In this document: piece after piece, positions 23,837 through 34,800 of the stretch
Numbering within the stretch: the first letter of the stretch is position 1
How the letters are laid out: each line of letters opens with the position of its first letter
Assembly (NCBI RefSeq): GCF_003573695.1
Contig: NC_039359.1
Location: 136,487,939-136,551,938, forward strand
Length of the DNA stretch: 64,000 bases
Origin: Papaver somniferum
Taxonomy: Eukaryota > Streptophyta > Magnoliopsida > Ranunculales > Papaveraceae
Reading direction: 5' to 3'
Made by a program: the position numbers and the translations under genes
The notes under the pieces: generated by a model
Database searches by the model: none
What the model was told of the DNA's origin: nothing
The model's input: the letters and a program-made list of their open reading frames with translations, nothing else

Positions 23837-25176
23837 AAATCTAAAGGGCTATTTTACATTTCCTCCCCTTTAAAGATCGCTAATTAGCGTTTCCTCCCAA
23901 AAAAGATTGAAATTAGTGTTTTCTCCCGTCGTTACTTTTTCCATCCAGAAGTCCGTTAGTTGAGTCAGCACCTGTGCACGTGTGGCAAAAAAAATTTTTA
24001 TTGGCAAACTACCCGATGCCCTCATCTTTTCAATTAAAAGTCAAAGATAAGAACCTTTATCCATTGATTCCCCCTCCTTCCTCACCACCTCCAAATTAAA
24101 ACAAAAGTTAAGTTTGCAGCAAATCTTTGAAACCCCCATCACCTATCGAACATGACCTAAACAAAATTCGAAACTGAACCAATTAATTGATGTGGGAATC
24201 GAAACTGACGATGATGGCGATTGCGAGTGTGGAAGAAGAATTAAATGGCTGAAGTAATTGATAACAGTGGTGGTTCTTCTCATACTGATGATGGTGGTGG
24301 ATGTATTGGGAGATTTGGGTGTTTCTGGTGAGAATCGTTATGGATAAAAAATAGGAAACGAAATTGGGTATTGGCTCAGATCTTGTAATGAGAATGAATT
24401 GTTGGTCTGAAACAACAGAAGCATCGATACTTGATTAAAGGCATCAATTATTCAATACTTGATTTATGCCATCGATACTTCACTGTCAATGAAACAACAA
24501 CAACGGTGGGATTTCAGTATGGTTGTATTCGATTGAGGCAGTGGTAGTATTTCCATTACCCTAAAACAACAACAATGGTGGGATTTCAATTGGGGATTCT
24601 TGAGATAGTAAAGGTTCAATCAATGGTGGTTGTATACAGATCGTAAAAAGTATCCTCCCCAAGTTAGAATGAGGATGGAATTGAGCTTGTATTCGAGCTG
24701 AAGGTGCTATGTAAATATCTAGCTGAGATCGAATTTAGAAGAAAAAGAAGATTCAAATGGTTTTGAAGACTAGAGTTAAGAAATGGGATCTTGTGAAATT
24801 AGGGGTTTTATTTGTTGGTAGATTGAAGATATTAGAATTTGAAATGGGTTTACGAAGATGGGGTTGAAATGAATTACCAGATGGGTTCGATTTTGTGTTG
24901 TGTGACATGGAGAGTCAGGGAACGAAAAGGGAATTGAGGTCGGAAGAACCGATGCCAGTGGTCTGGTTTATTCCAACGAAGAAGACGAGGGTATTTAGGG
25001 ATTTTTTTTTACACGGGTATATTTTTGCCACATGTGTACTCCTGCTGACTCAGATAACCTGATTCTGGATGGAAAAAGTAACGATGGGAGGAAACACTAA
25101 TATCGATCTTTTTGGGGAGGAAACGCTAATTAGCGATCTTTAAAGGGGAGGAAACGCAAAATATCCCAAATCTAAA
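23837..25176. mobile_element. Non-autonomous Mutator-like element with a 9-bp target duplication
   Basis: The element spans 23846-25167. Its two ends are inverted repeats of about 150 bp, nearly identical, containing TTTCCTCCCCTTTAAAGATC and GCTAATTAGCG. Perfect copies of AAATCTAAA flank it (23837-23845 and 25168-25176). Nine-base duplications and long terminal repeats are typical of Mutator-like elements. The 1-kb centre has no transposase. A short frame from ATG at about 24247 with a Gly/Asp run is unrecognised and ends quickly. Some central sequence, free of the AT bias of the arms, could be captured host DNA, but I cannot name a source. Confidence 0.85.
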
Positions 25177-25324
25177 TGTCCTTTTCACCCAGGAATTGTT
25201 GATTTTGGTCTTTTTAACCAATTTTGTGTAAAATATATTAACTAAGCAATAAAGTACAGAAGGTCTACAATTTCATTTTTATTAAAAATATTAGAACTAA
25301 TATTTTTTTTTGCACCCTTTGATT

Positions 25325-25430
25325 CAGGGGCAAAGATCTGTGATGTAGTCTTCTGATCCTTGCTTCTTTAGCCACTGAGTTCGCTGCTGTGTTGTGGTCT
25401 CTGTTAATGAATTTTACCTTTGTTTGTGGA
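25325..25430 (-). pseudogene. LINE 3' end, RNase H C-terminal fragment
   Basis: On the minus strand this reads KVKFINRDHNTAANSVAKEA, matching the end of the RNase H-like domain of plant LINE elements, where R.xN..A..LA is typical. An A-rich tail lies just downstream on the minus strand (toward 25300). 5'-truncated, as LINE copies usually are. Confidence 0.6.
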
Positions 25431-25769
25431 ATATTATACTTTAAAAAATGCTGACTTTTTTATTTTTTAGAAATCATTTTTAAATTTTATGTCCAAATTG
25501 ATTTTTTATCTTTTTAATTTTTTGACTTCTATTTTTTTAATACCAAATCCATGGAAAATTTTTTGACTTCTATTTTTAGAAGTCAAAAAATTATTTCTGG
25601 ATATGTATCCAAACAGGTTCTAAGCTACCTACATATTCGAAAGAAGTTTACACCTTCTTTGTTTGAATCTGACGGCAGATAGTGTCCCGAATCAAATGTG
25701 GCAGATATTTTATCTACTGTTATTTTTAATACAGAAGATAATCCGTTAAATTATTATTTTTTGATTGAT

Positions 25770-25985
25770 AAAGACGAATGCATTGATCATAAAATAGGGA
25801 TACAAAAATGCACCACCCAAGGTGGAATGTACAGAAAAAGAAAAAAAAAACAGTAACAGATTTTTTGCTCAATCCAATTTGGAATTTGGGTTGAGTTAAT
25901 CCACCCTTCGTTCCAACTTAGACTAACAAAATACTTAGCTAAAGAATATGCCGCGTTATTGGTATTTCTGTTTTGTTTTCATAGA
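25770..25985 (-). pseudogene. Second LINE 3' end, RNase H C-terminal fragment
   Basis: Minus-strand reading gives NRNTNNAAYSLAKYF followed by NEGWINSTQIPNWIEQ and a stop, again the end of a LINE RNase H domain. It is followed by a pyrimidine/T-rich 3' UTR (ending CATTCGTC). It lies about 350 bp from the first fragment in the same orientation but differs in sequence, so it is a separate insertion or a diverged duplicate. Confidence 0.6.
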
Positions 25986-26006
25986 TACATACCCAATTAT
26001 TAGAAC

Positions 26007-26090
26007 TACTACCTCCATTTCAAAATAATAGGCAGGCTTGTGTGTAAATTTACACATAAACCTGCGTACTATTTTGAAACGGAGGGAATA
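26007..26090. mobile_element. 80-bp Stowaway-type MITE
   Basis: Element 26009-26088 starts CTACCTCCATTTCAAAATAA and ends with its near-perfect inverse, the classic Stowaway (Tc1/mariner) terminus. TA target copies lie at both ends. The centre is the palindrome TGTGTAAATTTACACA, so the whole element folds into one hairpin. Confidence 0.85.
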
Positions 26091-26858
26091 TTGTTTAAGA
26101 CTTTTAAAATATCTGAAATTACATTGTTTGTTGTTCATTTAATCGTCGTTCTATTTTCATGCATCTGAACCCGATTCATGATGCACATATATATATATTT
26201 GGATTTCAACATTTTTTTAATCTATTCTTCGGATGTAAGATGTATAAGCCAATTTTCAATTTTCAATGTTTAAAATGTAAGATGTATTTTCGCTTTTCAA
26301 CCAAGAACCTATAACAACGTGGCTCGCTTTTAAACAATATGGGCCAAAAATAACTCGGATTCTTATATTTCGTCTAGACCTTCAATATGGCTTACACCAA
26401 CTGTTGAGGCAAATCTCTTACCTGTTTTAGGCGGTTGATTATTAAAAAATGAAAATCAAATTTGGACGAGTCATTTCAGTCACGAAAAAACCAGCAACCC
26501 TTCAGCCGGTCGATGTATAGAGACCATCATCGTACCACAACATATTAAAAATCTAAAACCCAATTGAGTCCTTCGCTCTAAAATCGAAGCTGCTACACTT
26601 CCCCCACCCCCTTCCCCCACTCTCTTCCACCATTAGGTAGCAATGATCTTAGCCATTGATCCCTTTGATTGGGATTAGCAGAGGGCATTATTATTGGATT
26701 AACCAATACCTACATGACACATAGGCGTGGAAAAGGGAGTGGGGGAACAACGATTCTAAACAAACGGAGAAATCAAACTACACCAAAACTGTATATCACT
26801 TTTTGTCTCACAATTTTTTTTTGGTGTGGTCCCGATGGGCCCGCAGAGGACAGCAGGG
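26091..26858. other. Intergenic stretch without recognisable genes
   Basis: AT-rich; one 71-codon frame (26669-26884) runs into the following transposon and has no recognisable domain. A run of C-rich sequence occurs near 26598-26625. Nothing else stands out. Confidence 0.5.
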
Positions 26859-28233
26859 GTTCCATTTGGGAAAAAACGATTTAGTCCAAAAACGCGTTAA
26901 AAAGTACAAATTAGTCCATCTCGAGTTAACTAGGTACAGTTTAGTCCAAAAGATATTTGAAATATGAAAATACACATATAACCTTCCTGATTTACTATTT
27001 AGTCCAAATATTTACGGTTTAGTCCAAAGTGACACATGATGATGTCCGCAATTTTAAATAGTATAAAAATAATTAAAAAACGATTAATCTTTAGAACCGG
27101 TCGTCCAAAATTCGCAAATTTTATATATTTGGAAAGCTCTTTTTCGATATCTACGAAAAGAGTACCCATATGACTATATAATTTTCGTTTTTTAAAAATC
27201 ATAGTTTACACTAGTGTATATAAGCATGTACATCTACAAAAATCCAGAAATTACAAAGACAAGACAAGCTGCACCAGTTTGTACACCACATACAACATGT
27301 CCACTCTGATCAAAAAAAAAAAAAAAGTCCATTGTTATTCTCAACGTTCTTAAGCTCCCTCGAAAAGTACCTAAACACATCGAAAGCATGCTATTAAAAT
27401 CATCTCATGATATCGAAAAACAACAACTTAAGATGGTGTAATCACACCTTAAATTCCCCACCAGAGGCACTACTCATCTTCTCCAATCATCAAAGAGATG
27501 AATGCAAGTCAAATATGGACTCCAGGTAATGTTACATACAGAGGAATTCCAGTCATTATCTATCGCCTAATTTAGGCTTCCGATATTTCCAACAATAAAT
27601 AGAATGACGATCAAAGAAGAGATTGCAGTCGTCGACATTAGAAGACTATTATACATTATCCAACAAACATTTGATCTCAGGGATGCAAACCAACAAGTCA
27701 GATCAACCTCTTGTATTTTCTAAGATCATTTTCACATTTGTCACTTTATCCAAAATCTATAAACTCAATTCCTACAATATCTTATGGATCTTTTTTTAAA
27801 TCTCAATCTTTGTTAAAAGAAATATCCTTTGGTTAAAACCAAAACTTCGGAGCCTAAAAAAAGAAAGAAAGCAAAAATGGGAGAGTAGTAACGCTATTAA
27901 GCAACCGAACATGCTCACTTAAAGAAGTTTTTGATTCAGTAGTACCAAGAAAATATTTTCAAACAAACTTTTGATGAAAGAAGTTTCTTATAATCAACAT
28001 GTGTACAACTATGTACACGTTAACAGTCAATAGGTGTACATAGTTGTACACCTGTACTTCGAAGAGAATATGCAAACACCCACCGCCTTTTAAACAACAC
28101 GCATACTCAAAGGATGCGACTTTTCCATCATGTAAACCCTACATCAGTCATGCAATATAAGTCGAGCCTAACATGCCTAATTACTAATTCTAGTTTCAAA
28201 GATTAAAAACAAAAATGTGGTCAGACAACTTAC

Positions 28234-28902
28234 ATTAGCCTCAGAATTCTGTTGTGATGGGCTACGAGAACGAGCAGGTTAACGCTGAGATCGGCTCCTT
28301 TTTCCAGGACTTTCATGAATGCGTCTATCAGGGCTTTCACCCCTAGATGGAGGAGTCCTGCGAGGAGATGCACTCATCTTCCCAGGACTAGGACTGCGCC
28401 GAACAGGAGAGGCACTGGAAAAAATGAGAATGTTTTCATCAATATAAGGTGCAGAGCAAGAGAGCATAAGAAACAAAGATGTGTACATTTATGTGCATAT
28501 TAACAATCAGCAAGTGCACATTTATGTATACTATCAACTATGTACACGTTATCTTTAAAACCATTCTGAGAATGATTATGAATAAGGATGATTACTATAA
28601 GGTATGTAACAAGACCAAAACAAAAAGAAAAAAAGAAAATGTTCTTACAGTGTTTTGAGATCAACCTTAATTACCTCAAATATTGTTGCATTGCAAAAAT
28701 AAACATAGTTGGCAGTTGAGATGATGCTTAGTTATGCAACCAATGCAGGATCTATGGAAATATAGCTCAAATTGAGCGTACACCTTGGAGGCGTAATAGA
28801 TGCATCCTTCGACGTCGTCTTCTTCATCCTGACCACTATATTAAGTTGATCCTGATTGGTTTCTGAGGAATCTAGGAGATCCTCAAGTTGCTCTAATCTC
28901 AT
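28234..28902 (-). pseudogene. RS-domain protein fragment, two exons
   Basis: Exon A (28902-28784) reads MRLEQLEDLLDSSETNQ and on to a GT donor in phase 2. Exon B (28414-28234) starts after TTTTTTCCAG and completes a Ser codon in frame. It then reads ASPVRRSPSPGKMSASPRR, SRGESPDRRIHESPGKRSRS, then a TAA (28281-28279), then PARSRSPSQQNSEA up to a GTAAGT donor. The Arg/Ser dipeptides are those of SR splicing factors or SRRM-like proteins; no RNA-recognition motif is present. The matching phase across the intron shows the pair was copied as a unit from a spliced gene. The in-frame stop marks decay. Confidence 0.65.
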
Positions 28903-29460
28903 AATAACGATGATAGAGATCCAAAATTATGCACAAACCAACGATGATAGATATCCTGGAACCCTATACATTACCCTATGATACAAAAAGAATAAACAAT
29001 GCACATAAAAATGCACTGCATATAACTGTTGTACAAGCATATACACCTCATATAACAAGCACACAAAAAAATACATTGCACTTTTATTTGCACCCATGTA
29101 ACTGTTGTACAAGAAAATACACCAGTTAATTTTTATTTTTAGGATTAAGCATAATCAATAGAAAAACTACATTGACAAGCAATCAGATGAGTAAAAAGGG
29201 ATAAGAAAGAAACAATGACCGTTGGATGTCATGTCATGGTATTTATACCTGTCTTTAATATTTTTACTAGTATGAGAAGTGTCCACCATAGAGTTTCGAC
29301 AATATACCATATAGGATCTTAAACAAAAGCTAGTTCAATAAAAGCTAAAACACTATATTATACCACTCTGAAAAAAGCATAAACCCAAACTGAGGAAAAA
29401 AGGTTTGACACTTGCTCAAAATATGAAAACCCCAAATGAGGAGAGAAAAAAAAAACTGAC

Positions 29461-29606
29461 CTTTCTTGACCATAAGTGTCCCAAATTTGAGCTTTGATGA
29501 TTTTCATTTCAACTTTCAAACTCTGATCGAGTGACATGTTCTTGTATGTTTCCTTCTTCATTACCTTGGCCCCCAACATCTCAAAATCTTCTTGTGTTAC
29601 ATGCAC
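29461..29606 (-). pseudogene. Rab GTPase exon fragment
   Basis: The minus-strand segment ends in [20 protein letters not shown] and then a GT donor (GAAAG|GTCAG). It aligns without gaps to the end of exon 1 of plant RABA-type GTPases, whose switch-II text is [13 protein letters not shown] and whose intron also falls within that Arg codon. The usual Ala of WDTAGQE is Tyr here, the P-loop half of the exon is missing, and the first 20 residues (from [10 protein letters not shown]) are unrelated to Rab. A functional GTPase is impossible; this is a captured remnant. Confidence 0.65.
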
Positions 29607-30523
29607 TCTCCTTTTCTTTAAAACAAATATCCCCTATGGTCCTTCAATGCATACAACATGTGAGTAAAAAAAGAGTTCATCAAACACAAATTCAAAGGAA
29701 AACAAGTAACGGTAGTAATACAGTTCTGTATTATTAATAATTAGCATGTGTACAACTATGTACACCAATATCATTCATCACATTACATGCACTGGCTAAT
29801 ATTTCAGTTTACAGTTCAAAGTACGATCTAATGATCTTTATGGTGGTACCAGTTAGATGCAAGGAATACAATAACAATATGGTACAACAAACTCAACACC
29901 ATTTACTGGTCAAAGAACAAATTATATAAGACAAAGGATGTTGAGCAGTCACGTAAAGAACATAAGCATATACCAAAGATGCAGTCCACGAAGTCTGGTA
30001 GACCAAATTAATTTGGTGCAAGATCCATGCGATGCCTAAGATTCTTACTCTGATACAAGGGAAAAATTTATGGGCTTTTCACCCCATGATACAGACGACA
30101 CAAAATTTTAAATTTAGCTAATTAAGTTAAACAAGTATACAACACTTTAGAAAAGAAATAAAATATGAATTGGCATTCTACTTAATTCATTCAGTAAAAT
30201 ACCCTCTCTACTAACGTGTCAGAATGCATTATTAACATTAGAGAATCAAATTCTCATCTGATGCAACCCATATCAAACACAATTGATTCATAAAAATGCT
30301 ATAGCTTAACATCTATATTCCGACTAGCCTAATCGCTAGTCGGCAGCCGCCTACCGTGTCGCAGTACCACAAGTTAGTAATTGATTTTGACCTTTAATTA
30401 ACTATGAAGTAAAATAAGCTAATGATGGGATTCTCATTTTACCATTTCATCAAACAGATTATAAGCATAAGCTCATCTTAAGTACATACATAATCCTTAG
30501 ACAAATAATAATATGAAACGAAC

Positions 30524-30612
30524 CTTGAATTAGGAGGGAATGTTTTGCTCCGGATAGAGTCAGCGGTTTGATTCGTCCCTTGATGCTTCCTACCAAGAAG
30601 ATTTATCATCAT
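30524..30612 (-). pseudogene. Putative captured exon of unknown origin
   Basis: Minus-strand frame from ATG (30612-30610) reads MMINLLGRKHQGTNQ and continues ADSIRSKTFPPNSR up to a GT donor (AAG|GTTCG at 30524/30523). It ends in phase 2. I do not recognise the source protein. It is the most upstream exon-like piece in the element and could supply a start codon for a chimeric transcript. Confidence 0.35.
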
Positions 30613-31228
30613 TTAAATCAATTGAAAGCAAAAAATAATGAGAGGATTATAAATCTAACTTCTTCCCATTAATCGAATAAGAAACTCGAACTAAAATCAA
30701 AGAAATTAGGTTTTTGAAATCGTAAAAAAATAATTTAAAATCGATAAAGTTTCATCGGCAATTAAATTAAATGATAAGAACATGTTCTCATCTTTCATAC
30801 CACTTTTAATTGATGAGATCTTCATACTAATTCGCTGAAATTCATCATTTTGAGTTAAAAATCTTCGAAAGAAGGAACTGATGATGACGATTTAGACTTT
30901 TCAAGATGAATTCAGTGATTGTTTGATTATCCTAATTAGATTTGAAGATTGAACTTTCATTGAAACAACGAGATCAGGTTTTATGATTTCTGTTCCATGA
31001 AATGAAAATGAAAAAAATGGAAACTGAAAAACGAAGAACTAATGTTACTTAACTGAGGGGCATTTTTGTTCTCGAGAAAGTTGGTTTTGGACTGAGTCGT
31101 TCAGGAAAGGATTAACCCTATGAAATTTGGTAAATTTGGATCTCCTAATACTAGGTTTGAGAGGGCAAGACTAAAGAGTCCAAAGCCCAGCATATTTGGG
31201 ACTAAATGTTAATTTCTACGTTCCATTT

Positions 31229-31823
31229 TCAGGTTTTGTAGTGTCTAGTGCTTTTGGTGTGGTGTGATTTCTCGGTTCGCTTAGAATTTTTGGTGGGGGA
31301 ATTGGGTGGGGATATATATCATTTTCGCTCTAAAATAAGCCAATGTTGAAAGGGAAACTCAGACAACGAATTCAGATCCGCTAGATTTCCTCGATCTTGT
31401 TTCATAGACTTGGTTCGTACATGAGCTGGACAACAAAACAACAGTACACCCTAGCTAAAACTTTAGAAGATTGATGACAACAATAGGCCAACAACACAAA
31501 TATAATTAAAGTCGTTTAGGTCAAAATAACAAAAAAAAATAAATAAATCAAAAACAAATAATACGTGCTTAAATAACAACCGTTGAATTTAATATTCGTG
31601 TCAATCATCTAAACAAAAAACAAAGCAACAAGAATGCGTGTGTCATCTATTTTTCTGCACCCCTCACACGTGTCATCTCTCTGTTGTTTCTTCATTTTTC
31701 CTTTTTAATCCCAATCTTCACTCATCAAAGCCTCTCTTCCTTTTCTCTCTCCAAATTCTTTTTCCTGGACCGTCTATTGTCCTAATCTCCCATTATAATT
31801 TTCTCTGTTTTCTGATTGTTTTG
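31229..31823 (+). promoter_or_regulatory. Promoter and 5' leader of the PP2C gene
   Basis: Only about 600 bp separate the Pack-MULE-like element from the start codon. The last 150 bp before ATG are strongly pyrimidine-rich (CTCT, TTTCTTT), typical of plant 5' leaders. An ABA-response-type element lies at 31667-31674. A short upstream reading frame, ATG 31634 to TAA 31708 (24 codons), would precede the main start if transcription begins upstream of it. No convincing TATA box can be assigned: TATATAT at about 31314 is possible but far. Confidence 0.45.
31667..31674 (+). promoter_or_regulatory. ABRE / G-box-like element
   Basis: CACGTGTC contains the ACGTG core bound by ABF/AREB bZIP factors. 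Clade-A PP2C genes are commonly ABA-induced through such sites. It lies 150 bp before the start codon, either in the proximal promoter or in the leader. Confidence 0.5.
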
Positions 31824-34800
31824 ATGGATCTGTTAGAGGATGAAGATCTGGTTAAGAAGCAAGGAGGAGAAGAAGAAGAAGGAGATAAAGGATTAGGAAG
31901 TGTAATACCGGGATCTAAAGAAGATGAAGAAGAATGTGATGATTCTGTTTCGATATCAACAGCAACAACAATAGAATCATTATCATCATCAAATTATTTC
32001 AGTACTGATCAAGAAATTAGTAGGAGTAGTAGTAATAGTACAACGACAAGTAGTAGCAGTAGTATTTCTAGTGAGATTCTTCTTCCTTTAGCTGATATAA
32101 TGGTTCCTGCTGTTTCTTTACCTTCATCTTCATCATCAAATCTTAACCTAATTTCTTCTTCTCCTTCAACAATACCTACTACCTCGACAATTGAAAATCC
32201 GAATAATATTGTAGAAAATTCGAATAATAATGGTGGAGATGACGGGGGATTAACAGAACCTGTAACGGTAAGAGGATGTGTTGGTAAGAAAAATAAATAT
32301 GTTACTTGGGGTTTTTCTTCGATTATTGGGAGAAGAAAAGAAATGGAAGATGCTGTTTGTATTATACCTGGTTTTATCAGTAATCATACGTGTCGAGATA
32401 TCGGAGGTTGTACAGCTCCGTCGTCAAGAGTTTCTTCTGAAATCCAACCCGTTCATTTCTTCGGAGTTTACGACGGTCATGGTGGATCTCAGGTACATAT
32501 TTGAACTCCAGAAACGGATTTTTTTTTATATTAAATGTTTAACGGTAGTTGATAAGTTCAGAAAATGAATATCTCGTGTCGTAGTCAGCAACTGTTGACT
32601 CGGGGTAATCCTTGTGATACGTGTTTGTATGATTCGTAACAAGTTGTTTGTGTTGCGACCGTTGGATTGTCCGGATGGTCTTGGTTTTGACTTGTATATA
32701 ACGAGTAGTTTGCCACGTTTAGATTTGTGAGTGGAGCACAGAGATGTTGATACCAGAAACCAAGTATACCTAACTTATAGTGGGTCCCACTTATTTACAC
32801 GTTACGATAAACGCTTTTGGTGGGACCATGTTTTAGTTGAGCTGGTAGGAAGACACGTTGCAAACATTGACTGGTGTAGTTCTTGTTGGTACATGTAATT
32901 ATTTTTGCTTTTAAGTGTTTCTTTTGTTTTTTAAACATGTGTCTAGCTAAGATGATGTGTGGGACCCTTTCATGAAAGTACAGGATTAATGGATTATGAT
33001 TGCTGCTGACTTGAGTATCTAATGCTACAGTTGTAGCCAAAACGCACCCAAGTCTTGGTATGTGTCCATTCAGTCTAGATGTCCCAGTCTCTTGGTGTGT
33101 GTAGCACCATTGATTTGAGTTTGTGCGAATGAAAATCGAGAATTCAATGTATGAGATTCTCCATATTCAGTGAACTTGGCTGTTTGTAAAGTGTCTCACT
33201 GTATGTTCTTTTGGATGCTCTGGTGCATTTGCTTGAGTTTCGTAATCTATATTCAGAAAGTGCTTTTCGTTTTTGAAAAAGACAACCATGTTTTATATGT
33301 ATTTGACTAGCTAGCATATCAGTTTATAGATGCTGTTCTAACTTTGATGTTTGATTAAATTCTTTGTCTTTAACATTTTCACATGAAGTAGTGTGGTGTA
33401 TGGTTTATATCTTTACATTGGTAGGTTATATTGTTGTCTCTTTCTGATTTTCAGGAGCGTATCTCTTGTAGGATATGTTCCCCAGGTCGAATTTTTTAAC
33501 TATTGATGAATCACCTATAGACCCTCTTTGGGCCATCTTGAATTGCCGTAATCACTATGTTTTATTAGTATAGTGATACCGTGGTAGCAAAACTTATGGA
33601 TTATCCTACAATAATACCTTGGAAAAGGCTGTTCGCTGTTTGATACAAGATGAGTTTTGCATTCCACAGTTTGGACTTTAGTATGTCACACTAACTATAG
33701 GAGTACTGAACTAGTAAGAGACATGTACACCTCACTTGCCATCACATGTTTGCAGTAGACTGTAATACTTAGAAATGCGAAGGTAATGTTTCTGGTATTA
33801 CTATGGATTTTTTTCACACAAAAAAGGTATATTACCACTGGAAAAGGAAAAATGATAGCAGAACTTCTAGGAATTGCTCATCAGCTGGAAGTCATTTGTT
33901 TTTAGTTGTAATATTTGGTAATGAAATACAGAATTCCGTACATGTGTTTATATGTGAGTTCTATTACAGAGGAAGTTGCTGTATAGTGAGTTGTTTTGTA
34001 GGAAGATTGTAAAAACAGGATAGCTTTAAATGTCGGACAGATAGAAGGGGATTCACAGTAACTTTAAATCTTTTGTTGGTTTGTCAATGTTTATCTATTT
34101 GTTTACCTCAACTACCAGCTTTACAACTTACGTGGCAATCATCTATGGAATGAGATTTTAAACACGCAGGGTATGAGGCCAGTAGGTATTGCATGCATAT
34201 ATTTTGATACTTCACATTCTGCGTGTTTGAGATCTCAGTCCTTCAATGGTCATCACATAAGCTGTGATTGAATATCCAGTTGACAGTAACAAGTAGACAA
34301 ATAGAAATTTGGGTACGTAATACTCACTAAGTTTACGATGAACTGAAACCTCAGCTTAGTTTAACTCGCAACCTCTGGCACCAACAAGGATTGACTTGGT
34401 GAATGGGTTAGTCCTTAAAAGGTTGGGACTAATCGAGTAAGTTGAGAATAGTCACACATTGACAATCAGAGCCAATTAAATATACTTGGATTATTGTCCA
34501 TGTGAGACTATTCTCAACATACTCGTTTAGGTCTACAAGAGTTGTAATAATCTATGTTATTTTCTTGTGAAGCGCCAGATATTTTACAATAACCGTTCTA
34601 GGACTTTTTTAAAGTAGCTTTTTGATGGTGTTCAGTTTTTTATAAACAAGAGTGTAATTGGTATTTAATAATCTATGTTATTTTCCTTACGTAACTCACT
34701 AAGTAAATTTGTAAGTGTCCTTTATTGTACTTTAAGCATTCACAGTAATTAGGCAATAATGCAGATTAACTAAGCACGAAGTCCCAACATATATATTTCT

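Larger units (their letters stand above)
26859..31228 (-). mobile_element. Pack-MULE-like element carrying host exon fragments
   Basis: A perfect 9-bp target copy, GTTCCATTT, lies at 26859-26867 and 31220-31228. The ends inside it are inverted relatives (left GGGAAAAAACGATTTAGTCC, right inverse GTAGAAATTAACATTTAGTCC). Further copies of ATTTAGTCCAAA follow at the left end. No transposase is seen. Minus-strand exon-like segments with splice signals occur at 30524-30612, 29461-29606, 28784-28902 and 28234-28414: Rab GTPase-like, RS-domain and unknown text. The rest is intron-like AT-rich sequence with repeated palindromic words around TGTACAACTATGTACA. The 9-bp duplication and gene-fragment content together argue for a Mutator-like element that captured genomic DNA. 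Confidence 0.72.

Noticed and set aside
31638..31823. 62-codon in-frame extension of the PP2C upstream of ATG 31824
   Set aside because: It has no ATG, is pyrimidine-rich like a plant leader, and has no counterpart in clade-A PP2Cs.
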